From DASVXQ01 sp046727955 (GTDB taxonomy: Bacteria > Actinomycetota > CALGFH01): a DNA stretch of 64,000 nt. The notes under the pieces are model-generated. The model searched no databases and was not told the DNA's origin. It saw only the letters and a list, made by a program, of their open reading frames with translations. Made by a program: the position numbers and the translations under genes. The stretch covers positions 1 to 64,000 of the forward strand of contig JBKPDO010000010.1 of the NCBI GenBank assembly GCA_046727955.1, read 5' to 3'. Position 1 is the first letter of the stretch, and the number at the start of each line of letters is the position of its first letter. Shown one piece after another: positions 52,761 to 63,117 of the stretch.

Positions 52761-53759
52761 CTAGCCCGCGCCGCGGGGAAGCAGCCCCATGCGGTCCTTG
52801 GCCAGCGCCAGGTTCACGCGCGCCACCGCCTGCGCCTTGGCCGCGCCCGCCTCCAGGACCTCGGCCAGCCGCTCTCCGTCCGCGCGAAGCTCCAGGTAGT
52901 GCTCGCGCACCGGGCTGATGAAGGCGATCAGCGCCTCGGCCAGGTCCGACTTCAGCTCGCCGTAGCCACGACCGGCGTACGCCACCTCGAGCTCGCCGAC
53001 GGCCTTGCCCGTGACCACCGAGTACAGCTCGAGCAGGTTGGTGATCGCCGGCTTGTCGGGCCGGGCGACGACCTCGCGGCCGGAGTCCGTGACCGCGGCG
53101 CGGACCTTCCTCCGGACCACCTCCGGCGGGTCCAGCAGGTCGATCCGCCCGGCAGGGGACTCGCTCGACTTCGACATCTTCTGGTCCGGGTGCTGCAGGT
53201 CCATCACCCTGCCGCCGACCTTGGGGATGTACGGCTCGGGCACCACGAAGGTCCGCCCGAAGCGGGCGTTGAAGCGCTCGGCCACGTCCCGCGTCAGCTC
53301 CAGGTGCTGGCGCTGGTCTTCCCCCACCGGCACCCGCTCCGCCTGGTAGATCAGGATGTCCGCGGCCTGCAGCACCGGGTAGTTGAAGTAGCCGGCGGGG
53401 AGCGCGCCCGCGCCGCCCTGCGCCGCCTTCGCCTTGAACTGCGTCATCCGGCGCAGCTCGCCCACGGTGGCGATGTGGTTCAGCAGCCAGGCCAGCTCGG
53501 TGTGCTCCGGCACGTGCGACTGCACGAACAGCGTGCACACCTCCGGGTCGAGCCCGCAGGCAAGCAGCATCGCCGCCGTCTCCAGCGTGTGCGAGCGCAG
53601 CTCCGTCGGGTCGTAGGGCAGGGTGATCGCGTGCAGGTCGACCACGCAGTAGTAGGCGTCGAACTCGTACTGCTGCTCGACCCACTGCCGGAACGCCCCA
53701 ATGTAGTTGCCGACATGGGTGTTGCCGGTGGGCTGGACGCCAGAGAGGATACGAGCCAC
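52761..53759 (-). CDS. trpS: Tryptophanyl-tRNA synthetase
   Basis: Class I aminoacyl-tRNA synthetase of 332 residues, normal bacterial length. ATP site SGVQPTGNTHVGNYIGA (HIGH equivalent), tryptophan pocket LPAGYFNYPVLQAADILIYQA with VPVGEDQRQH, and KMSKS in HPDQKMSKSSESP. GTG start with AAGGA 7 nt upstream. Located upstream of the LigT-Nudix gene on the same strand, separated by the repeat element. Confidence 0.95.
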   Translation of the reverse strand: MARILSGVQPTGNTHVGNYIGAFRQWVEQQYEFDAYYCVVDLHAITLPYDPTELRSHTLETAAMLLACGLDPEVCTLFVQSHVPEHTELAWLLNHIATVGELRRMTQFKAKAAQGGAGALPAGYFNYPVLQAADILIYQAERVPVGEDQRQHLELTRDVAERFNARFGRTFVVPEPYIPKVGGRVMDLQHPDQKMSKSSESPAGRIDLLDPPEVVRRKVRAAVTDSGREVVARPDKPAITNLLELYSVVTGKAVGELEVAYAGRGYGELKSDLAEALIAFISPVREHYLELRADGERLAEVLEAGAAKAQAVARVNLALAKDRMGLLPRGAG

Positions 53760-53826
53760 GGTCAGTCCTTGCGCGTCGGGTCGCCGATCACGAACCTGGT
53801 CATCCTACCTGTCAGCCAGCGCCTGC

Positions 53827-55350
53827 TCACACCGCCTCGGCGGTGCGGCGGAGGGGGACAGCCACGGGCAGGTAGGCGAGGGGCAGGCGCAGCTCGAAGC
53901 GGGCGCGCCCGCCCGCCTCGCTGGGGTCCACAGCGCGCAGCTCGCCGCCGTTGGCGTGGGCGAGCTGCCGGGCCATGGCGAGACCGTGGCCAAGCCTGCT
54001 CTCGGGAGCGTAGTCACCGTCCAGATCGGACTGCTCGAAGATGCGCTCGCGCTGCTCGGGGGGGACGTCGACGCCCTCGTCCTCGACCGAGAGGACCACG
54101 CGGTCACCGTGTCGGCTCGCGCCGAGCTGGATGGGGGTCTCCGGAGGCGCATACCGGTGCGCGTTGACGATGAGGTTGCCGAGGAGGTCGAGGATCTCGT
54201 CCTGGTTGACGCAGACCGGGAGACTGTCGTTCGGTGCCTCCGCGACCACGGGGCGGCCCGCGCAGATGGTCTTGGCAAGCTGCTCGGCGACGTTGACCAG
54301 CTCGGCGGCGTCCACGCGCCGGCGCTCGGGCTCTGCGCTGTGGGCGGCGGTGATCTGCAGCTGGTCGAGCTTGCCGGCGAGCTGCTCGGTCTGCTCGACG
54401 CCGTTGCTCGCCAGGCCGTCGAGCCAGCCGAGGTCGCGCCGCTCGGCCTCTCGGGAGATGGTGCCGAGCAGCCCCTTGAGCATTGCGGTGGAGGCTCGCA
54501 GATCGAGCGCCATAGCCGAGAGCTGCAGGCTGTTTACGCCGCTGCCGGCCTCGGCCTGGCGCCTGAAGCGGTCGGCGACCACGAACAGGTGCCGGTAGTG
54601 GAGCAGCTCCTTGGCGTACTCGCGGCTGAGCGCCTCGGCGCGGTTGGCCGCGCGTCCCGCCACGTACATGGGCAGCGCCGGCACGGCCAGCACCACGGGC
54701 AGGACCAGACGGTGCTCGGCCACCAGCAGCGCGACCAGCACCATGCTGAACTGGACCGCGCCCTCCAGCAGCTCGACCTGGGTGCCCGCGAACAGCGAGG
54801 AGGGGGTCAGCGGACGCCGCTCCGCCAGCGCGATGGCCACCCGCACCATCAGCCGGTTGACCAGCACGAGCACGATCGTGGCGGCCACGAAGGCGGGCAC
54901 CTGCTCGAGCCCCAGCGATGGCCGCCCCCCGAGATGCTGGTAGACCCAGCCGGCGGCCGCGATCGACAGGGCGTACTGGCCGGCGTTGAAGGACACACGC
55001 AGGGCCGGCTTGCGGTGCAGGAGGTCGCTTACGACGCTGGCGACCATGAAGACCACGACCGTCAGCGGGATACCCCAGCCGGTCAGCAGCGCCAGGGCGA
55101 AGGGGCGCGACATGGTGATCTGATAGACGGCGTTGCGGCGCCACACCGGAATGCGGATCAGCTCGGCGGGGAGCACGCACGCGGCCAGGACCCAGAAGGA
55201 GAGGTCAGCCTGCCTCGCCGCGGCGACGACGTCAGGGAGCAACCAGACAAGGAACCCGATGCCCACCAGGCCAACCAGGACCAGATAGACCTCCACGCCG
55301 GTCGGTTGGCGTCTGGCGCTCGGGAGGGCCAGACGGAATTGGCTCGCCAT
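53827..55350 (-). CDS. Degenerate histidine-kinase-like membrane protein lacking the phospho-acceptor His
   Basis: 507 residues. Six or so N-terminal helices (20-235) resemble those of the kinase at 6 kb: FALALLTGWGIPLTV and LRVSFNAGQYALSIAAAGWVYQ. At the H-box position the sequence is SAMALDLRAS, so His is Leu282 by alignment and the following Pro is lost. The ATPase domain keeps an N-box (NLIVNAHRYAP) and GHGLAMARQLAHANGG but the G1 box is DEGVDVP, missing one Gly. Likely an ATP-binding or dimer-partner pseudo-kinase, not an autokinase. Confidence 0.8.
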   Translation of the reverse strand: MASQFRLALPSARRQPTGVEVYLVLVGLVGIGFLVWLLPDVVAAARQADLSFWVLAACVLPAELIRIPVWRRNAVYQITMSRPFALALLTGWGIPLTVVVFMVASVVSDLLHRKPALRVSFNAGQYALSIAAAGWVYQHLGGRPSLGLEQVPAFVAATIVLVLVNRLMVRVAIALAERRPLTPSSLFAGTQVELLEGAVQFSMVLVALLVAEHRLVLPVVLAVPALPMYVAGRAANRAEALSREYAKELLHYRHLFVVADRFRRQAEAGSGVNSLQLSAMALDLRASTAMLKGLLGTISREAERRDLGWLDGLASNGVEQTEQLAGKLDQLQITAAHSAEPERRRVDAAELVNVAEQLAKTICAGRPVVAEAPNDSLPVCVNQDEILDLLGNLIVNAHRYAPPETPIQLGASRHGDRVVLSVEDEGVDVPPEQRERIFEQSDLDGDYAPESRLGHGLAMARQLAHANGGELRAVDPSEAGGRARFELRLPLAYLPVAVPLRRTAEAV

Positions 55351-55406
55351 GACGCCGAATCCCCTCTAGACCGGACCGTCGTCCCATACCGAATATCGGT
55401 CAGCTT

Positions 55407-55433
55407 CTCGTATTAGAGTAACTTCCCTGTCAA
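55407..55433 (-). promoter_or_regulatory. Weak candidate promoter of the degenerate kinase gene
   Basis: Minus strand TTGACA (55433-55428), 15-base spacer (short), TACGAG (55412-55407). A small palindrome CCGATATTCGG lies just downstream at about 55390-55400. The consensus -35 is the main support. Confidence 0.25.
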
Positions 55434-55486
55434 ACCACCAGCTAGCACTAGGATTCTGCTAAGCAAAATGATTATGACCAAAAGTA

Positions 55487-55530
55487 AGGGCTGCTCGATA
55501 GGGGGTCCTTCGTTCTTCTCGAGCAGCCCT
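55487..55530 (-). terminator. Long-stem hairpin after the 31-residue peptide gene
   Basis: AGGGCTGCTCGA (55487-55498) and its exact complement TCGAGCAGCCCT (55519-55530) form a 12-bp stem with a 20-base loop. In the minus direction it is followed by TTACTTTTGG, a modest T-rich run. It lies 35 bases past the small gene's stop and could insulate the degenerate kinase gene. Confidence 0.55.
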
Positions 55531-55564
55531 CGGCCACACCGGTCACAGAGGACCGGTCAGTGGC

Positions 55565-55660
55565 TCAGTACTTGTACATGGCGCTGGCGGAGAACGCGAG
55601 CGCAGCGAGCCCGGCAAGCGCCGCGGCGATACGCGCCATGCGGCCCTTGAGGCGTGTCAT
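55565..55660 (-). CDS. Possible 31-residue membrane peptide
   Basis: ATG preceded at about 10 nt by GGAGGGGG. The product starts MTRLKGRMARIA, has one hydrophobic stretch (AAALAGLAALAFSASA) and ends MYKY: basic cytosolic end, helix, short polar tail. It has its own good ribosome site, a hairpin terminator downstream and an AT-rich region upstream with GAAACG repeats, which together suggest an independently transcribed tiny gene. No homologue recognised. Confidence 0.5.
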   Translation of the reverse strand: MTRLKGRMARIAAALAGLAALAFSASAMYKY

Positions 55661-55894
55661 CCTGTCACCCCCTCCGTTGGGGACAGCGTTGACCAGGCAG
55701 CCAGTTGGCCGACCACCGGGTCGGGGTTGGGGGAAGGCGAGACCGGATCGCCTACGGCCCGGGATTCTAACCAAAAACCGCGTGAAACGCTCGTTTCGCA
55801 CAAACGTTTCGGTAGCCGGCACTGGTTGCTCGCGTCACGAGATCAGAAAGCCCTAACGGATCACTAATCGGGCAGCTCGGGACGGGTGCAGCCG
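55661..55894. other. AT-richer intergenic region upstream of the small peptide
   Basis: Contains, on the minus strand, CGAAACG twice and a related CGTTTCACG within about 30 bases (55783-55815), an operator-like arrangement of half sites, followed by GGTTTTTGGTTAGAATC. Probably the promoter or regulator region of the small gene. Aconitase ends just beyond. No RNA gene recognised. Confidence 0.35.
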
Positions 55895-58744
<2,850 letters not shown>

Positions 58745-58854
58745 ATCGCGTCCCTCCAGCCGTTCCTCTCACGCGTAGCATGCTCCCAGAGGGCCAAGGG
58801 TACCCACCCGCGCCGGGCCACGGCACCCACGATAATCGAGGGGGAAGCACCACC

Positions 58855-59478
58855 ATGAGCAAGCGCGGCGTGCAGCGCGGCTCGAGCAAGCGGCCGACTG
58901 GCTCGGCGAGAAAGGCCGCGATGCGGCGCCGGCGGGAGCGGCGCCGGCGCGCGGCGATCATCACTGGGGTGACTCTGGTGGTGGCCGGCGCGGTGGTCGC
59001 CGCGGTGCTGCTCAGCCGCGGCTCCGGCGGGGCCACGGCGGGCTACGGCAAGGTCAAGACCTTCACCGTCTCCAGCCGCGTCCACACCACGGCGCCGGTG
59101 AGCTATCCGCAGAACCCGCCGGTCGGAGGTCCGCACAACCCGGTCTGGCAGAACTGCGGCTACTATGACCAGCCGGTGCGCAACGAGAACGCGGTCCACT
59201 CGATGGAGCACGGCACGGTGTGGATCACCTACCGGCCCGGGCTCCCTGCTCCAGGTCGCCTAGCGCTCGCCGGCCTCGCCCGCGCTCAGACCTACATGCT
59301 GGTCAGCCCCTACCCCGGCCTGCCGGCGCCGGTGGTCGCCTCTGCCTGGGGCGTGCAGGAGTGGTTCCACACCGCCACGGACCCCCAGCTGAACGACTTC
59401 ATTGCCAAGTACCGCCAGGGGCCGCAGACGCCCGAGCCAGGCTCGCCGTGCACTGGCGGCACCGGAACGCCGAAGTGA
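58855..59478 (+). CDS. DUF3105 membrane-anchored protein
   Basis: 207 residues. Very basic N-terminus (KAAMRRRRERRRRAA), one membrane helix (about 35-55), then an extracytoplasmic domain with the family signature NPPVGGPHNPVWQNCGYYDQPVRNENAVHSMEHGTVWITY and a Cys near the C-terminus that could pair with the one in QNCGYY. Function unknown. GAGGGGG precedes the ATG. It converges on malate dehydrogenase with only 14 bases between the stops. Confidence 0.9.
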   Translation: MSKRGVQRGSSKRPTGSARKAAMRRRRERRRRAAIITGVTLVVAGAVVAAVLLSRGSGGATAGYGKVKTFTVSSRVHTTAPVSYPQNPPVGGPHNPVWQNCGYYDQPVRNENAVHSMEHGTVWITYRPGLPAPGRLALAGLARAQTYMLVSPYPGLPAPVVASAWGVQEWFHTATDPQLNDFIAKYRQGPQTPEPGSPCTGGTGTPK

Positions 59479-59492
59479 CGCCGAAGTGACGC

Positions 59493-60425
59493 TCATACGC
59501 TGAGCTTGGCCAGGTCGGCCTGCTTGGCGCGGACCGCCGCGGCCGCCTGGCGCAGGTCGGCCAACTCGCCCTCGGCAAGCGGCAGCTCGACGATCTCCTT
59601 CACCCCGCCGCGGCCGAGCCGCACCGGTACGCCCAGGTAGACGCCGTCGATGCCGTACTGGCCGGTCACCCAGGCGCACACCGGCACGAGCGCGCCCGAG
59701 TCGGCCAGTACCGCCTGGACCATCGCGGTGGCGGCGCTGGACGGGGCGTAGTAGGCCGAGCCAGTCTTCAGCAGCGCGACGATCTCGCCGCCGCCGTCGC
59801 GGGTACGCTGCACGATGCGCTCGACGGTGCCGGCGTCGGCCAGTTCGAGCAGCGGCTTGCCGTCCACCTTGACCAGGCTCGGCACCGGCACCATGGTGTC
59901 GCCGTGCGAGCCGAGTGTCATAGCCTCGACCTTGCTGGGGCTGGTGCTCAGCTCCTCGGCGACGAAGTGCTTGAAGCGAGCGGTGTCGAGCATGCCCGCC
60001 TGGCCGACCACCCGCTCCTTCGGGAAGCCGGAGACCTGGGCCGCCAGGGCGGTCATCTCGTCGAGCGGGTTGGACACCACGATGAGGACCGCGCCGGGCG
60101 AGCCCTCTACCAGCCTGCTGGTGACTTCACCGACGATCTTGGCATTGGTCTCGAGCAGGTCCATCCGGCTCATGCCGGGCTTTCGGGGCACGCCGGCGGT
60201 GATCACGCACACGTCCGAGCCGGCGGTCTCCTCGTAGCCGTTGCTGCCGACGATGCGGGTCTCGAAGCCCTCGATCGAGCGGGACTGGGCCATGTCGAGC
60301 GCCAGCCCCTGCGGCAGGCCCTCGATGATGTCGGTCATCACCACCTCGTCAGCGAGGCCCTTCTCGGCGATCCGCTGCACCGTGGTGGAGCCGTATTTGC
60401 CAGCTCCAACAACCGTGACCTTCAT
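59493..60425 (-). CDS. mdh: Malate dehydrogenase, LDH-like type
   Basis: 310 residues. NAD motif VTVVGAGKYGSTTVQ (Gly-rich loop), ITAGVPRKPGMSRMDLLETNA substrate loop with the Arg pair, SNPLDEMTALAA, active-site His in GSHGDTMVP, and the third Arg in MLDTARF. Arg at the loop position that is Gln in lactate dehydrogenases favours malate. The ATG begins two bases after the isocitrate dehydrogenase stop, so icd and mdh form one operon. Confidence 0.94.
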   Translation of the reverse strand: MKVTVVGAGKYGSTTVQRIAEKGLADEVVMTDIIEGLPQGLALDMAQSRSIEGFETRIVGSNGYEETAGSDVCVITAGVPRKPGMSRMDLLETNAKIVGEVTSRLVEGSPGAVLIVVSNPLDEMTALAAQVSGFPKERVVGQAGMLDTARFKHFVAEELSTSPSKVEAMTLGSHGDTMVPVPSLVKVDGKPLLELADAGTVERIVQRTRDGGGEIVALLKTGSAYYAPSSAATAMVQAVLADSGALVPVCAWVTGQYGIDGVYLGVPVRLGRGGVKEIVELPLAEGELADLRQAAAAVRAKQADLAKLSV

Positions 60426-60427
60426 GC

Positions 60428-61516
60428 CTAGACCCCCTGCTCGATCCCGGTGATGACCGCGTCGGCGACCTGGCTGGTGCCGACCGCGGTGGGGTCGTCG
60501 CGGTGCGGCTTCATGTCGTAGGTGACGCTGCGGCCCTCGGCGATGACCGCGGCGATGGCGCGCTCGAGCCGGTCGGCGGCGTCGCCCTCACCCAGGTGCC
60601 TGAGCATCAGCACGCCGGAGAACATCATCGCCATCGGGTTGACCTTGTTCTGCCCCCTGTACTTGGGGGCCGAGCCGTGGGTGGCCTCGAACACCGCCGC
60701 CTGGTCGCCGAGGTTGGCGCCGGGCGCCACGCCGAGGCCCCCGACCAGCCCGGCGCCCAGGTCGGAGAGGATGTCGCCGTAGAGGTTCGGCAGCAGCAGC
60801 ACGTCGAAGTTCTCCGGCTTCTGCACCAGCTGCATGCACATGTTGTCGACCAGGTACTCGTCGTACTCGATGTCGGGGTACTGTTTGGCGACCTCGCGGC
60901 TCACCGCGTAGAAGAGCCCGTCGGTGTGCTTCATGATGTTCGCCTTGGTCACCGCCGTGACCCTCTTGCGCCCGTACGCGCGGGCGTACTCGAAGGCGAA
61001 CCTGGCGATGCGCCGCGTGCCGGTGATGGAGATCGGCTTGATCGAGATGCCGGAGTCCTCGCGGATGCGCTTGTCCTGCAGGCCGTTGAGGAACTCGATG
61101 ACCTGCCTGGCCTGGGCGGTGCCCTCCTCGAACTCGATGCCCGCGTACAGGTCCTCGTGATTCTCGCGCACGATCACCAGGTCGACGTTCTCGTGGCGCG
61201 AGCGGACGCCCTTGTACCACTTGCACGGCCGCAGGCATGCGTACAGGTCGAGCTCCTTGCGCAGTGCGACGTTGACGCTGCGGAAGCCGGTGCCGATCGG
61301 CGTGGTCAGGGGGCCCTTGATCGCCACCCGGTTGGCGCGGATGGACTCGAGCACCGGCTGGGGCAGCGGCGTCCCGTACTGCTCGATGACCTCGGCGCCA
61401 GCCTCCTGGACGTCCCAGTCGAACTGGACACCGGTCGCCTCGAGCACGCGTCGCGTCGCCTCGGACAGCTCGGGACCTACACCGTCACCAGGGATGAAGG
61501 TGACTCGGTGGACCAT
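60428..61516 (-). CDS. icd: NAD-type isocitrate dehydrogenase
   Basis: Beta-decarboxylating dehydrogenase, 362 residues. Isocitrate-specific phosphorylation-loop pattern GFRSVNVALRKELDLYACLRPCKWYKGV (Ser and Asn rather than the Leu-rich pattern of isopropylmalate dehydrogenase), RENHEDLYAGIEFE, catalytic Lys in TKANIMKHTDGLF, metal Asp in NLYGDILSDLGA, NAD-site GTAP-type HGSAPKYRGQNKVNP. The short length and absence of an NADP-type long form suggest NAD use. First gene of icd-mdh; divergent from citrate synthase. Confidence 0.9.
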   Translation of the reverse strand: MVHRVTFIPGDGVGPELSEATRRVLEATGVQFDWDVQEAGAEVIEQYGTPLPQPVLESIRANRVAIKGPLTTPIGTGFRSVNVALRKELDLYACLRPCKWYKGVRSRHENVDLVIVRENHEDLYAGIEFEEGTAQARQVIEFLNGLQDKRIREDSGISIKPISITGTRRIARFAFEYARAYGRKRVTAVTKANIMKHTDGLFYAVSREVAKQYPDIEYDEYLVDNMCMQLVQKPENFDVLLLPNLYGDILSDLGAGLVGGLGVAPGANLGDQAAVFEATHGSAPKYRGQNKVNPMAMMFSGVLMLRHLGEGDAADRLERAIAAVIAEGRSVTYDMKPHRDDPTAVGTSQVADAVITGIEQGV

Positions 61517-61686
61517 CTCGGAAGCTCCTCTCGTAGCTCCTCAGCTCTTGAGCGAGCCAAGAGTACCGCCGGCGCGAGCCGCGCAGGTCCCTGGACGGGT
61601 CAGCCGAGGTAGTCGGAGGATGTACTGGTCGGGCGGGTTCCCTACGATGTTGCGAGAGGCGCCCTCGAGAGACCGGAGGAACCGAG

Positions 61687-62814
61687 ATGGCGGATGGCAA
61701 GGGAAAAGGACTCGAGGGCGTGGTCGCGGCTCAGACCAGCATCTCCGACATCGACGGCCAGCAGGGTAAGCTTTTCTACGCTGGCTATGACATCGCGGAC
61801 CTGGCCGAGCACTCCACCTTCGAGGAGACCGTCTACCTGCTCCACCACCTCGAGCTGCCGACCCGGGAGCAGCTCGACGGGGTGAAGGAGGTGCTGCGGG
61901 CGGGCCAGCGCCTCGACCCGATGCTGGTCCGGCTCATCTCGGCGCTCGGCGACAACACCAGTCCCATGACGGTGCTGCGCACGGTGATCTCGGCGTCCGC
62001 CGCCCTGGACGCAGAGCTGGACGACGATTCGTCCGAGGCGAACCTCCGCAAGTCGTACCGGCTGGTTGCGCTGACGCCGCAGGTCGTGGCCGCCCTCCAC
62101 CGGCTGCGCACTGGCGGCCAGGCGGTCGAGCCGCGCGACGACCTGTCACTGGCCGGCAACTTCCTCTACTCGCTCACCGGCAAGGAGCCGGACGTCCAGA
62201 TCGCTCGCGACTTCGACGTCTGCCTGGTGCTGTACGCCGACCACACCATGAACGCCTCGACCTTTGCCGGGCGGGTCGCGGCGGCTACCCTGGCGGACAT
62301 CTACGCATCCGTCACCGCCGCCATCGCCACGCTCCAGGGCCCTCTGCACGGCGGCGCCATCGAGCAGGTCCGCCACATGCTCGACGAGATCGGCACGCCC
62401 GACCGGGCCGCCGACTACGTGCGCGACCGGCTCGCCCGCAAGCAGAAGGTGATGGGCTTCGGCCATCGCGTCTACAAGACGTGGGACCCGCGGGCGACGA
62501 TCCTGCGCGCGATGTCCCAGCGCCTCGGCCAGCAGCTCGGCGACACCCACTGGTTCGAGATCTCCGATCGCATCCAGGAGACCGTGCGGGCCGAGAAGGG
62601 CCTGTACCCGAACGTGGACTTCTACACCGCCAGCGTGTACTCGGCGCTCGGCATCCCGCCCGACCTGTACACCACCCTGTTCGCCACGGCGCGCATGGCC
62701 GGCTGGACCGCCCACATCCGCGAGCAGTACGCCGACAACCGCCTGATCCGGCCCGACTCCGAGTACATAGGCCCGCCGCCGCGCCATTGGATCGACATCG
62801 ACCAACGCGGGTAA
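61687..62814 (+). CDS. gltA: Citrate synthase (short Gram-positive/archaeal type)
   Basis: Condenses acetyl-CoA and oxaloacetate. 375 residues. Active-site His in LQGPLHGGAIEQV and MGFGHRVYKTWDPRA, catalytic Asp in LYPNVDFYTASVYSALG, plus LYADHTMNASTFAGRV. Short forms can also act as 2-methylcitrate synthases; the location among TCA genes supports citrate. GGAGG lies 7 nt before the ATG. Divergent from the icd-mdh operon, so the 170-base gap probably carries both promoters. Confidence 0.94.
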   Translation: MADGKGKGLEGVVAAQTSISDIDGQQGKLFYAGYDIADLAEHSTFEETVYLLHHLELPTREQLDGVKEVLRAGQRLDPMLVRLISALGDNTSPMTVLRTVISASAALDAELDDDSSEANLRKSYRLVALTPQVVAALHRLRTGGQAVEPRDDLSLAGNFLYSLTGKEPDVQIARDFDVCLVLYADHTMNASTFAGRVAAATLADIYASVTAAIATLQGPLHGGAIEQVRHMLDEIGTPDRAADYVRDRLARKQKVMGFGHRVYKTWDPRATILRAMSQRLGQQLGDTHWFEISDRIQETVRAEKGLYPNVDFYTASVYSALGIPPDLYTTLFATARMAGWTAHIREQYADNRLIRPDSEYIGPPPRHWIDIDQRG

Positions 62815-62816
62815 GC

Positions 62817-63117
62817 CTGGCACAGGCCGCTCTTCGTTTGACCGCCCACCCCGACCATGGCACAGGCACTCTTTCGTTTGACCGCCCGCCCCGACCATGG
62901 CACAGGCCGCTCTTCGTTTGACCGCCCACCCGCCCCGACCATGGCACAGGCGCTCTTGGGGGGCCGTGGGGGGAGCGAGCTCCCCCACATGGATAGATCT
63001 GCCCGGCGCGCGAAGCGCGCGCCGTGGGGGGAGCGAGCTCCCCCCACATGGGTAGACCTGCCCGGTGCGCGAAGCGCGCGCCGTGGGGGGAGCGAGCTCC
63101 CCCATATGGGTAGATCC
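62817..63117. repeat. Palindromic repeat cluster at a convergent junction (cluster B)
   Basis: First part: four copies, 40-44 bp apart, of TGGCACAGGCNCTCTTCGTT followed by TGACCGCCC. Second part: three copies, 58-59 bp apart (from 62966, 63024 and 63083), of a hairpin with stem GTGGGGGGAGC and a two-base loop, then CATGGRTAGAYCTGCCC, then a GCGCGCGAAGCGCGC stem whose core is GCGAAGC. Both modules also occur in cluster A at 29868-30110. It separates citrate synthase from the MetF-like gene; no gene seen. Confidence 0.9.
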
